Assembly (NCBI GenBank): GCA_946886085.1
Contig: CAMPHX010000033.1
Location: 1 to 8,420, forward strand
Direction of reading: 5' to 3'
Source of the DNA: an uncultured Flavobacteriales bacterium
GTDB lineage: Bacteria; Bacteroidota; Bacteroidia; Flavobacteriales; Vicingaceae
Length of the DNA: 8,420 nt
Part shown: in pieces, positions 1 through 5,957 of the stretch
Position numbering within the stretch: the first letter of the stretch is position 1
How the letters are laid out: each line of letters begins with the position of its first letter
Position numbers and translations under genes: made by a program
The notes under the pieces: model-generated
Seen by the model: the letters and a program-made list of their open reading frames with translations, nothing else
Databases searched by the model: none
Told to the model about the DNA's origin: nothing

Positions 1-25
1 ACCTAGGTTTTTAACATTTTTATAA

Positions 26-1180
26 ATGCGTGATATAGTGAGTAATAAGATTTTCTGGTTTTTTGCAATGGTTGTTTTTCTTATAACGACATCATTTTCT
101 ATAAATTTTGATGAAGATTCTTTTTACGGGATAAAAACGGTAGTTATAGATGCCGGACATGGAGGTCATGATGGTGGTTGTCAAGGTTCTTTCTCCAATG
201 AAAAGGATGTTGCTTTAGCGATTTCTTTAAAATTGGGGAAATATATTGAAGAAAATTTTAAAGATGTAAAAGTAATCTACACTCGAACCACAGATGTTTT
301 TGTGAAATTAGATGAAAGGGCTAAAATAGCCAATAAAGCTCAAGCAGATTTGTTTATTTGCATTCATGTGAACTCTGGTCCTTCAACCGCTATGGGGACA
401 GAAACTTATGTAATGGGTTTACACAAAACAGAATCGAACCTTAATGTTGCCAAAAGAGAAAACTCTTCAATTCTTTTAGAAGATGATTATGAAACTCGAT
501 ATGAAAATTTTGACCCTAATTTACCTGAATCTTACATTGTTTTAAATTTAAGACAAAGTGCTTTTCTTGATCAAAGTTTAAATTTTGCAGCTAAGGTTCA
601 ATCTCAGTTTAAAGATAGAGTTGGTAGAATTGATAGAGGTGTGAAACAAGCCGGATTTTTGGTGTTACATCAAACCAATATGCCAAGTGTTTTAATAGAA
701 ACAGGGTTTTTAACCAACAAAGAAGAAGAGAAGTTTTTAAATTCAGCTGTTAATCAAGATTATATGGCATCTGCTATTTATAGAGCTTTTAAAGAATACA
801 AGCAAGAGTTTGATGAAAAAGAAGTTAAACCCGAACAGCTAAAACCGGAAAAAGAACAAGTTGTAGAAGAAAAAAATCCTGAAAAAGAAGTTTCGTCAAC
901 TAAAAAAAATAAAGACGAAACAGGCTTAATTTTTAAAGTGCAAATAGCCACTTCATCGCAAAAAAAAGAATTAATTCCGAAAAATTTTAATGGTATTGAA
1001 GCTGTTAGTTATTATGAAGCAGGTGGAATTTATCGTTACACAGTTGGAAATGAGAAAAGTATTGAAGCAGCAAATATTTTGCAATTAAAGCTTAAAGAAA
1101 AAGGATTTACAGACGCATTTATAGTAGCATTCAATAACGGAAAAAGAATCTCTCTTAGTGAAGCGTTAAATATGAAGTGA
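26..1180 (+). CDS. Exported N-acetylmuramoyl-L-alanine amidase (Amidase_3) with C-terminal SPOR-like domain
   Basis: Zinc hydrolase that cuts the amide bond between N-acetylmuramic acid and the peptide stem of peptidoglycan, normally during daughter-cell separation or wall turnover. The 384-residue product starts with a hydrophobic signal segment (about residues 9-25). The Amidase_3 domain spans about 36-258: zinc ligands H45 in DAGHGGHD, E59 in NEKDVALA and H114 in ICIHVNSG, and catalytic E225 in SVLIETGF. A long insert between H114 and E225 (about 128-190) matches in place the regulatory insertion of AmiC-type amidases. A Lys/Glu-rich linker (about 260-298) leads to a SPOR-like domain (about 300-370), a fold that usually binds denuded glycan at division sites. 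An in-frame TAA at 23-25 directly precedes the ATG, so translation cannot begin further upstream. No Shine-Dalgarno is visible. Family assignment is firm; the SPOR call rests on pattern and position. Confidence 0.95.
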   Translation: MRDIVSNKIFWFFAMVVFLITTSFSINFDEDSFYGIKTVVIDAGHGGHDGGCQGSFSNEKDVALAISLKLGKYIEENFKDVKVIYTRTTDVFVKLDERAKIANKAQADLFICIHVNSGPSTAMGTETYVMGLHKTESNLNVAKRENSSILLEDDYETRYENFDPNLPESYIVLNLRQSAFLDQSLNFAAKVQSQFKDRVGRIDRGVKQAGFLVLHQTNMPSVLIETGFLTNKEEEKFLNSAVNQDYMASAIYRAFKEYKQEFDEKEVKPEQLKPEKEQVVEEKNPEKEVSSTKKNKDETGLIFKVQIATSSQKKELIPKNFNGIEAVSYYEAGGIYRYTVGNEKSIEAANILQLKLKEKGFTDAFIVAFNNGKRISLSEALNMK

Positions 1181-1203
1181 ACAGATGTTGTATGGTTGAA
1201 AAA

Positions 1204-1245
1204 TGATTTTTTTATACCACTAATAATGTTTGGTATATAAAATCA
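1204..1245 (+). terminator. Imperfect hairpin after the amidase gene, possible terminator
   Basis: TGATTTT (1204-1210) pairs with AAAATCA (1239-1245), and TATACCA (1213-1219) pairs with TGGTATA (1231-1237). That gives 14 base pairs, interrupted by a 2x1 internal loop, around an 11-base apical loop. It begins 23 bases after the amidase stop. No T-run follows on the + strand, so it is not a classical intrinsic terminator; it may act as a weak terminator or a 3'-end stabiliser. The pairing is seen; the role is inferred. Confidence 0.4.
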
Positions 1246-1260
1246 CTTTCACGATATTTG
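1229..1260 (+). promoter_or_regulatory. Candidate Bacteroidota-type promoter for the MCE gene
   Basis: GATATTTG at 1253-1260 matches seven of eight positions of the Bacteroidota -7 element TAnnTTTG. TTTG at 1229-1232 lies 20 bases upstream, the right distance for the -33 TTTG element. Transcription would start near 1265, leaving a leader of about 100 bases before the preferred ATG at 1370. The -33 element sits in the right arm of the preceding hairpin, so the two may interact. Such short motifs also occur by chance in AT-rich DNA. Confidence 0.35.
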
Positions 1261-1369
1261 CACAGATAAATAACTAAAATGAAACGAGTCATGGTTATGC
1301 TTTTAATACAAAACAATTTATTATTGGCGAGTTACATCTGACCTATTGAAAAAAAACAAGAAAAAACAG

Positions 1370-2287
1370 ATGAAAATTTCAAAAGAAGTTAAGGTTGGAT
1401 TTGTGTCAATAGTAGCAATAGCTATATTGGTTTGGGGCTACAATTATTTGAAAGGCACTAATCTATTCAATTCTAATAAAACAGTTTATACAGAATATCC
1501 ATTTATTGGAGGATTAGCAAAATCATCTCCGGTTATTGTAAATGGTTTTCAAGTAGGTTTGGTAAGTGATGTTTACTTTAAAGAAGATCAATCTGGAAAC
1601 TTAATGGTGGAGTTGGTAATTACAGACAGAGATCTAAAAATTCCAAGTAACTCTGTGGCCAACCTTATAAGTTTAGATTTACTAAGCTCTAAAGGTATTG
1701 GGTTGACTTTAGGCGATTCTGATGTGGAACTACTTGATGGAGATACTATTAAATCTCATTTTGAAAAATCTATGTTGGATGATGTTTCTGAGCAATTGTT
1801 GCCGATGAAACAAAAAGCAGAAAAATTGATGATTTCTTTAGATTCTACAATTATAGTTTCAAAAACTACTTTAGAAAACTTAAATAAACTTTTTGATGAA
1901 CAAAATCAACGAAATTTAAAGTTATCTTTGATTTCGCTTAAAACAACACTGGAAAAATTTCAAACTTTTGCTGATAATGCTAATGCTACCATGAATACCT
2001 TGAAACCTACCGTGAAAAAATATGGTGATTTAGCAGATTCATTAAAACAGGTTGATATTAACACGACTCTTAAAAAAGCTAATAAATCTTTTGATGAAAT
2101 TACTGCAGTAATGCAAAAAATGAAGAACGGAGAAGGAACTATGGGACAGTTAATGACCAACGATTCCTTATACAAAAACCTAGAAAGCGTAACACGAGAT
2201 TTAGATAAGTTGTTGATAGACATGGAAGCTAATCCGAAAAGATATGTTCATTTTTCTATTTTTGGAAGAAAGGATAAACGGAAGTAG
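1370..2287 (+). CDS. MlaD/MCE family lipid-transport protein, inner-membrane anchored
   Basis: Membrane-anchored MCE protein, the periplasmic substrate-binding part of an Mla-type ABC system that moves phospholipid or other lipid between the two membranes. In 305 residues: short basic N-terminus, one membrane helix (about 10-27), an MCE domain (about 37-116, with GGLAKSSPVIVNGF and QVGLVSDV), then a long helical region (about 134-285) that likely forms a coiled-coil needle. The tail carries NGEGTMGQL (253-261) and NPKRYVHFSIFG (288-299), which I recognise as usual in Bacteroidota MCE proteins. The frame is open back to a TAA at 1304, but the only earlier start is TTG at 1346, adding eight mostly Lys residues. 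I prefer ATG 1370 because MKISKEVKVG is the usual start of this family and A-rich sequence precedes it. The permease and ATPase partners (MlaE, MlaF) are not in this window. Confidence 0.9.
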   Translation: MKISKEVKVGFVSIVAIAILVWGYNYLKGTNLFNSNKTVYTEYPFIGGLAKSSPVIVNGFQVGLVSDVYFKEDQSGNLMVELVITDRDLKIPSNSVANLISLDLLSSKGIGLTLGDSDVELLDGDTIKSHFEKSMLDDVSEQLLPMKQKAEKLMISLDSTIIVSKTTLENLNKLFDEQNQRNLKLSLISLKTTLEKFQTFADNANATMNTLKPTVKKYGDLADSLKQVDINTTLKKANKSFDEITAVMQKMKNGEGTMGQLMTNDSLYKNLESVTRDLDKLLIDMEANPKRYVHFSIFGRKDKRK

Positions 2288-2305
2288 TTTGAGAGTCTGT
2301 GAATA

Positions 2306-2333
2306 ACTTTAAACCTGAAACTTTAAACATTAT
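2306..2333 (+). repeat. Degenerate 7-base tandem repeat in the leader of the Fe-S/cytochrome b gene
   Basis: Four back-to-back heptads fill the spacer: ACTTTAA (2306-2312), ACCTGAA (2313-2319), ACTTTAA (2320-2326) and ACATTAT (2327-2333). As a longer match, the 10-mer AACTTTAAAC occurs at 2305-2314 and again at 2319-2328, exactly 14 bases apart. The tract ends eight bases before the ATG at 2342 and is not in a coding frame. No TAnnTTTG promoter is visible in this 54-base spacer, so the gene is probably co-transcribed with the MCE gene. Confidence 0.6.
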
Positions 2334-2341
2334 GAACTAAT

Positions 2342-3661
2342 ATGGAAATATCAAGTATCATTTTTATAATACTGTTGATTGTGGCAGGTGGCTTATTTGC
2401 TAAAAACCTCAACACAATTATTAGAAATATTAAGTTAGGGAAAGACCTAGATAGAAACGATAGAAAAAATGAACGTTTCAGTTTAATGGCTCGTGTAGCG
2501 TTGGGGCAATCTAAAATGGTAGTTCGTCCTTTTGCCGGGTTTTTACATATTATTGTTTATGCTGGTTTTATCATTATTAATATTGAAGTATTAGAAATTG
2601 TTCTTGACGGAATTTTAGGGACTCATCGTTTGTTTGCTTCTTTAGGAAGCTTTTACTATGGATTAATTGCTGCCTTTGAAGTGTTGGCAATTTCAGTTCT
2701 TTTAGCATGTGTAGTTTTTCTTTTAAGAAGGAATGTATTGCGATTAAAACGATTTTTTGGTAAAGAAATGACTACTTGGCCAAAAACGGATGCCAATCTT
2801 ATCTTGATTACAGAAATTGCTTTGATGACTGCTTTTTTAGTTATGAATGCTGCAGATTCAGCGTTACAGAATTTAGGTAATGAACATTACAAGGCAGTTG
2901 GAGAATTTCCTGTGAGTGGTTTATTGGTAGATACTCTACAGGGTTTTTCAGAAGGTACTTTAATTGCTATTGAAAGAGGAGCTTGGTGGTTTCATATTAT
3001 CGGTATTTTCGCTTTTTTAAATTATTTGCCTTACTCTAAACATTTCCATATTTTATTGGCTTTCCCAAATGTGTTTTACGCTAAATTAACCCCAAAAGGT
3101 CAGTTAGATAATTTAGCTTCGGTTAAAAAAGAAGTAGAAATGATGTTCGATCCTAGTGCCGACCCTTATGCTGCTCCTGCTGAACCTGAAGGTGACCCGC
3201 AAAGATTTGGAGCTAAAGATGTAACTGATTTGACTTGGAAACAATTAATGGATGCTTACACCTGTACAGAATGTGGACGTTGCACAGATGTTTGCCCGGC
3301 AAATATTACAGGCAAAGTACTTTCTCCACGAAAAATAATGATGGATACCAGAGATAGGTTAGAGGAAGTAGGCAAAGGAATTGATAAAAACGGTAAAGAT
3401 TTTAATGATAATAAATCCTTGTTAAGAGATTATATTTCAGAGGAAGAGTTACTGGCTTGTACAAGTTGTAATGCTTGTGTACAGGCTTGTCCGGTAAATA
3501 TTGATCAACTTTCTATTATTGTAGATTTGAGAAGGTTTTTGATTATGGAAGAATCGAAAGCACCAGCTGAATGGACGGGTATCTTTACCAATATAGAAAA
3601 TAACGGAGCTCCGTGGCAATTTGCCCAGGCAGACCGTTTAAATTGGAAAAACGAACAATAG
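2342..3661 (+). CDS. Membrane cytochrome b / two [4Fe-4S] ferredoxin-domain oxidoreductase subunit (HdrC/GlpC-like)
   Basis: Integral membrane electron-transfer subunit, probably passing electrons between a soluble donor and menaquinone. The 439-residue product has about five membrane helices (roughly 4-20, 64-86, 103-128, 152-172, 214-230) in a NarI-like arrangement. H69 and H218 lie inside helices, and a KHFH motif (233-236) follows the last one; these are plausible haem b ligands. The cytoplasmic C-terminal half has two CxxCxxCxxxCP motifs, C308/C311/C314/C318 and C373/C376/C379/C383, each expected to bind a [4Fe-4S] cluster. An in-frame TGA at 2333-2335 makes ATG 2342 the first possible start. 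The next gene, 18 bases on, encodes the CCG-domain partner. This arrangement resembles heterodisulfide reductase CE/B modules and the single-chain ETF:menaquinone oxidoreductases. The fold is clear; the substrate is unknown. Confidence 0.9.
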   Translation: MEISSIIFIILLIVAGGLFAKNLNTIIRNIKLGKDLDRNDRKNERFSLMARVALGQSKMVVRPFAGFLHIIVYAGFIIINIEVLEIVLDGILGTHRLFASLGSFYYGLIAAFEVLAISVLLACVVFLLRRNVLRLKRFFGKEMTTWPKTDANLILITEIALMTAFLVMNAADSALQNLGNEHYKAVGEFPVSGLLVDTLQGFSEGTLIAIERGAWWFHIIGIFAFLNYLPYSKHFHILLAFPNVFYAKLTPKGQLDNLASVKKEVEMMFDPSADPYAAPAEPEGDPQRFGAKDVTDLTWKQLMDAYTCTECGRCTDVCPANITGKVLSPRKIMMDTRDRLEEVGKGIDKNGKDFNDNKSLLRDYISEEELLACTSCNACVQACPVNIDQLSIIVDLRRFLIMEESKAPAEWTGIFTNIENNGAPWQFAQADRLNWKNEQ

Positions 3662-3679
3662 AACATTAAATTTATACGT

Positions 3680-4468
3680 ATGAGTGAATTAAAAGTGCCA
3701 ACAATGGCGGAAATGATGGCTTCGGGACAACAACCCGATGTATTGTTTTGGGTGGGTTGTGCTGGAAGTTTTGACGATAGAGCTAAAAAAATAACGCGTG
3801 CTTTTGTAAAAATATTAAACAATGTTGGGATAAACTTTGCCGTTTTGGGAACAGAAGAAAGTTGTACAGGTGATCCTGCCAAGCGTGCCGGAAATGAGTT
3901 TTTGTTTCAAATGCAAGCGATGGGAAATATTCAAGTGCTGAATGCATACGAAGTTAAAAGCATCGTTACTACCTGTCCGCATTGTTTTAATACTTTAAAA
4001 AATGAATATCCCGAATTAGGTGGAAATTATGAAGTGAAACATCATTCACAGTTTTTGCAAGAATTAATAAACCAAGGAAAATTAACTGTTGAGGGAGGCG
4101 TTTTTAAAGGAAAAAAAATTACTTTTCACGATCCATGTTATTTGGGTAGAGCCAATGATGTTTATGAAGCACCACGAAATTTAATTGAGAAATTAGATGC
4201 AGAGTTGGTGGAAATGAAAAGATGTAAATCTAACGGCTTATGTTGTGGAGCAGGAGGAGCTCAAATGTTTAAAGAAGCTGAAAAAGGAAATAAGGAAGTT
4301 AACATTGAACGTACTGAAGAAGCATTAGAAATACAACCCAACATTATTGCTACAGGCTGTCCGTTTTGCATGACCATGATGACAGATGGAGTAAAACTCA
4401 AAGAAAAAAGTACCGAAGTACAAGTTTTCGATTTAGCAGAGTTAATCGCTCAAGCTAAAGATTTGTAA
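3680..4468 (+). CDS. CCG-domain Fe-S oxidoreductase subunit (HdrB/GlpC C-terminal-like)
   Basis: Soluble partner of the preceding membrane protein. The 262 residues hold two cysteine-rich CCG domains, the type that binds a non-cubane or [4Fe-4S] cluster in HdrB, GlpC and LutA/LutE-type enzymes. Domain 1: C27 (VGCAGS), C62 (ESCTGD), C99 and C102 (CPHC). Domain 2: C153 (DPCYLGR), C188-C189 (LCCGAGG), C227 and C230 (GCPFC). Domain 1 has Thr63 where the canonical CC pair has its second Cys; SCTGD variants are known in this family, so this does not suggest decay, though the two sites probably differ. No signal peptide or membrane helix. The 18-base gap to the upstream gene argues for one transcript and one complex. 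Annotation is usually just (Fe-S)-binding protein; the redox substrate cannot be read from the sequence. Confidence 0.92.
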   Translation: MSELKVPTMAEMMASGQQPDVLFWVGCAGSFDDRAKKITRAFVKILNNVGINFAVLGTEESCTGDPAKRAGNEFLFQMQAMGNIQVLNAYEVKSIVTTCPHCFNTLKNEYPELGGNYEVKHHSQFLQELINQGKLTVEGGVFKGKKITFHDPCYLGRANDVYEAPRNLIEKLDAELVEMKRCKSNGLCCGAGGAQMFKEAEKGNKEVNIERTEEALEIQPNIIATGCPFCMTMMTDGVKLKEKSTEVQVFDLAELIAQAKDL

Positions 4469-4482
4469 GTTTAATTATTACG

Positions 4483-4548
4483 AGTGCACTAATACTTGTT
4501 ACATTTCTATACTTTTTCCAAAGGGTTTTTATTCGTGTATTAGTGACT
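4483..4548 (+). repeat. Inverted repeat in the spacer after the Fe-S pair
   Basis: CACTAATAC (4487-4495) is perfectly complementary to GTATTAGTG (4537-4545). AGT (4483-4485) and ACT (4546-4548) add three pairs if G4486 bulges. The loop is 41 bases, long for an intrinsic terminator. The right arm ends 19 bases before a TAnnTTTG promoter candidate, so it could be a 3'-end structure of the upstream transcript or an operator-like site. I cannot tell which. Confidence 0.35.
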
Positions 4549-4566
4549 ATATATTAGGATTTAGCT

Positions 4567-4574
4567 TAATTTTG
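4567..4574 (+). promoter_or_regulatory. Bacteroidota -7 element (TAnnTTTG) ahead of the 165-residue protein gene
   Basis: TAATTTTG fits the Bacteroidota -7 consensus TAnnTTTG at every fixed position and lies 50 bases before the ATG at 4625. Transcription would begin about 4579-4582, so the following heptad repeats would form nearly the whole 5' leader. The -33 TTTG is not clear; TTAGTG (4540-4545) sits at about the right distance and overlaps the right arm of the inverted repeat. Confidence 0.5.
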
Positions 4575-4590
4575 TACTGATGGAAAAACA

Positions 4591-4624
4591 ATCACTAATT
4601 TACAATTTCTAATCTCTAATCAAC
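4591..4624 (+). repeat. Degenerate 7-base tandem repeat directly before a start codon
   Basis: Heptads run without a break into the start: ATCACTA (4591-4597), ATTTACA (4598-4604), ATTTCTA (4605-4611), ATCTCTA (4612-4618), and ATCAACA (4619-4625), whose last A is the first base of the ATG. Every unit begins with AT and ends with A. The tract has no G, so the RNA leader would be nearly unstructured. Periodicity is seen; function is inference. Confidence 0.65.
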
Positions 4625-5122
4625 ATGAACAACGACTATATTCAATATCCCGATAATTCTAAAGTTTGGATTTACCAAAGCGACCGTCATTTTAATGAGG
4701 ACGAAAAAAAACACATTCAAATCTCAATTGATGATTTTATTGATACTTGGGAATCGCATGGAAACATGGTAAAAGGAACCTTCACTATTTTATATGATGC
4801 GTTTATTGTATTATTTGTAGATGAACAAGGCGATACAATGTGTGGTAGAGCCCAGGATGCATCTGTAAAACTAATGAAGGAATTAGAACAAGAATTAGAA
4901 TTGAGTTTGTTAGACAGAATGAATCAGTCTTATAAAGAAGGTGAGAAAGCTGTTCTAGTTAAGTTAAACGACTTTGAAACACTTTATAGCGACAATAAAA
5001 TTAACGATGACACTATCGTGTTCAACAATACCATTACCACTAAAAAAGAATTTGAAACTACTTGGGAAGTACCATTAAAGAATAGTTGGCATAAACAATT
5101 GGTATTGGCTACAAGTAACTAA
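4625..5122 (+). CDS. Conserved Bacteroidota protein of unknown function (often labelled ABC transporter ATPase)
   Basis: I recognise this 165-residue protein as a family well conserved in Flavobacteriia, often labelled ABC transporter ATPase in databases. The sequence does not support that label: there is no Walker A, no LSGGQ signature and no Walker B, and it is far shorter than an ATP-binding domain. It has no signal peptide or membrane helix, so it is probably cytosolic. The most distinctive stretch is ILYDAFIVLFVDE (55-67) followed by MCGRAQDASVKLMKELEQEL (72-91), with a single Cys73; the C-terminal part includes INDDTIVFNN (126-135) and WEVPLKNSWH (147-156). The mix of strands and helices suggests one small alpha/beta domain. 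It is the last rightward gene, 156 bases after the Fe-S pair, with its own promoter candidate. Coding status is strong; function is unknown. Confidence 0.88.
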   Translation: MNNDYIQYPDNSKVWIYQSDRHFNEDEKKHIQISIDDFIDTWESHGNMVKGTFTILYDAFIVLFVDEQGDTMCGRAQDASVKLMKELEQELELSLLDRMNQSYKEGEKAVLVKLNDFETLYSDNKINDDTIVFNNTITTKKEFETTWEVPLKNSWHKQLVLATSN

Positions 5123-5128
5123 TACCAA
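5099..5128. terminator. Hairpin over the convergent gene ends, possible bidirectional terminator
   Basis: TTGGTATT (5099-5106) is perfectly complementary to AATACCAA (5121-5128). A G-T and a G-C pair (5107/5120, 5108/5119) extend the stem to ten pairs around a ten-base loop. It covers the last codons and TAA stop of the rightward gene and lies just beyond the stop of the leftward crotonase gene. Neither strand has a good T-run after it, so termination efficiency is uncertain. Confidence 0.4.
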
Positions 5129-5143
5129 CTATTAAGGATTATT

Positions 5144-5914
5144 TTATTTCTTCTTAAAAGCGTTAATGGCATTTCTGGTGAAATCAGAAAGCACTAATTT
5201 ACCACTCATGGTTGCACGTTCGCTAAGTAAGGTATCCCAATGTTCTGTTCCTTCCCAGAATACTTTTTTCAGCATACTCATTGCTTCAGGATTAGATTGA
5301 GCTAACTTATTTGCTAATACTTCAATGGCTTCATCCATTGCTTCAATAGAATCAAAAATTTCGGCATATAATGATTTTTCTTTAGCCCATTCAGCAGGAT
5401 ACCATTCTGTAGCATTAATGGCTAACATACTCATTGCCGAAGTACCTATTTTTCTTTCCACAGCAGGACCAACCACAAAAGGACCAATACCAACGGCTAA
5501 TTCACTTAACTTAACAGCAGCAAATTTAGTGGCATAACAATAATCAACAGCACTTGCCATACCTACACCACCACCAACAGCTTTACCTTGCACTCTTCCA
5601 ATAATAAATTTAGGGCATTTTCGGGCAGCATTTATTACATTGGCAAAACCTGAGAAAAATACTTTTCCGGTTTCCATATCATCAATGGAAATTAGTTCGT
5701 CAAAACTAGCTCCAGCACAAAAAGCTCTATCTCCTTCCGATTTAAGAATAATCACTTTTACTTGACTATTATTTCCTAATTCGGTAATGGTATTAGCTAA
5801 TTTGTTCAATACTTTTCCGGGTAATGAATTACTCATAGGGTGAAAAAACTCTATGGTGGCAATACCTTTTTCATTAATTTCAAATTTTACGTTTCCTTGT
5901 TCCGTTGCGTTCAT
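5144..5914 (-). CDS. Enoyl-CoA hydratase/isomerase (crotonase) family protein
   Basis: Crotonase-fold protein acting on an acyl-CoA thioester, of normal family length (256 residues). The two oxyanion-hole segments are visible: AFCAGASFDEL (64-74) and GKAVGGGVGMA (110-120). The second catalytic Glu of enoyl-CoA hydratases is present as E138 in KLSELAVGIGP. The first, normally in GGGxEL, is replaced by glycine (G118 in GGGVGM). With one acid left, an isomerase, a hydratase using other chemistry, or a different crotonase activity is as likely as straightforward hydration in fatty acid or amino acid breakdown. The start ATG is preceded on the minus strand by heptad and octad repeats and lies 94 bases after the VOC gene stop; no separate promoter motif is visible, so co-transcription is likely. 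Family certain, substrate unknown. Confidence 0.93.
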   Translation of the reverse strand: MNATEQGNVKFEINEKGIATIEFFHPMSNSLPGKVLNKLANTITELGNNSQVKVIILKSEGDRAFCAGASFDELISIDDMETGKVFFSGFANVINAARKCPKFIIGRVQGKAVGGGVGMASAVDYCYATKFAAVKLSELAVGIGPFVVGPAVERKIGTSAMSMLAINATEWYPAEWAKEKSLYAEIFDSIEAMDEAIEVLANKLAQSNPEAMSMLKKVFWEGTEHWDTLLSERATMSGKLVLSDFTRNAINAFKKK

Positions 5915-5925
5915 TTTATTTAAGT

Positions 5926-5954
5926 TGTCAGTTTATCAGTTTACAGTTATCAGT
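5926..5954 (-). repeat. ACTGATA-type 7-base repeat in the crotonase leader
   Basis: Read on the minus strand, toward the crotonase start: ACTGATA (5954-5948), ACTGTAA (5947-5941), ACTGATA (5940-5934), one extra A (5933), then ACTGACA (5932-5926). The tract ends 11 bases before the ATG. Four of four units begin ACTG, far more regular than expected for spacer DNA. Confidence 0.65.
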
Positions 5955-5957
5955 AAT

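Noticed and set aside
1279..1341. 20-residue open frame (ATG at 1279, TGA at 1339) in the leader of the MCE gene, hydrophobic, ending just before the alternative TTG
   Set aside because: A leader peptide is conceivable, but a frame of this length is expected by chance and there is no ribosome-binding or conservation evidence.
1960..2223. 87-codon open frame on the minus strand inside the MCE gene
   Set aside because: Entirely antisense to a well-supported coding region with conserved family motifs; the product shows no recognisable domain.
2306..2333. CRISPR array as an explanation for the periodic spacer tracts
   Set aside because: Units are 7-8 bases with no spacers between them and there are no cas genes.
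3505..3882. 125-codon open frame on the minus strand across the junction of the two Fe-S genes
   Set aside because: Overlaps the conserved C-terminus and N-terminus of two clear genes, has no family features, and no promoter is visible for it.
5099..5128. Idea that the hairpins at 1204-1245 and 5099-5128 are copies of one element because both stems contain TACCA/TGGTA
   Set aside because: The shared core is only five bases in AT-rich DNA; loops, flanks and stem lengths differ.
5325..5537. 70-codon open frame on the plus strand inside the crotonase gene
   Set aside because: Antisense to a complete crotonase with recognisable active-site motifs.
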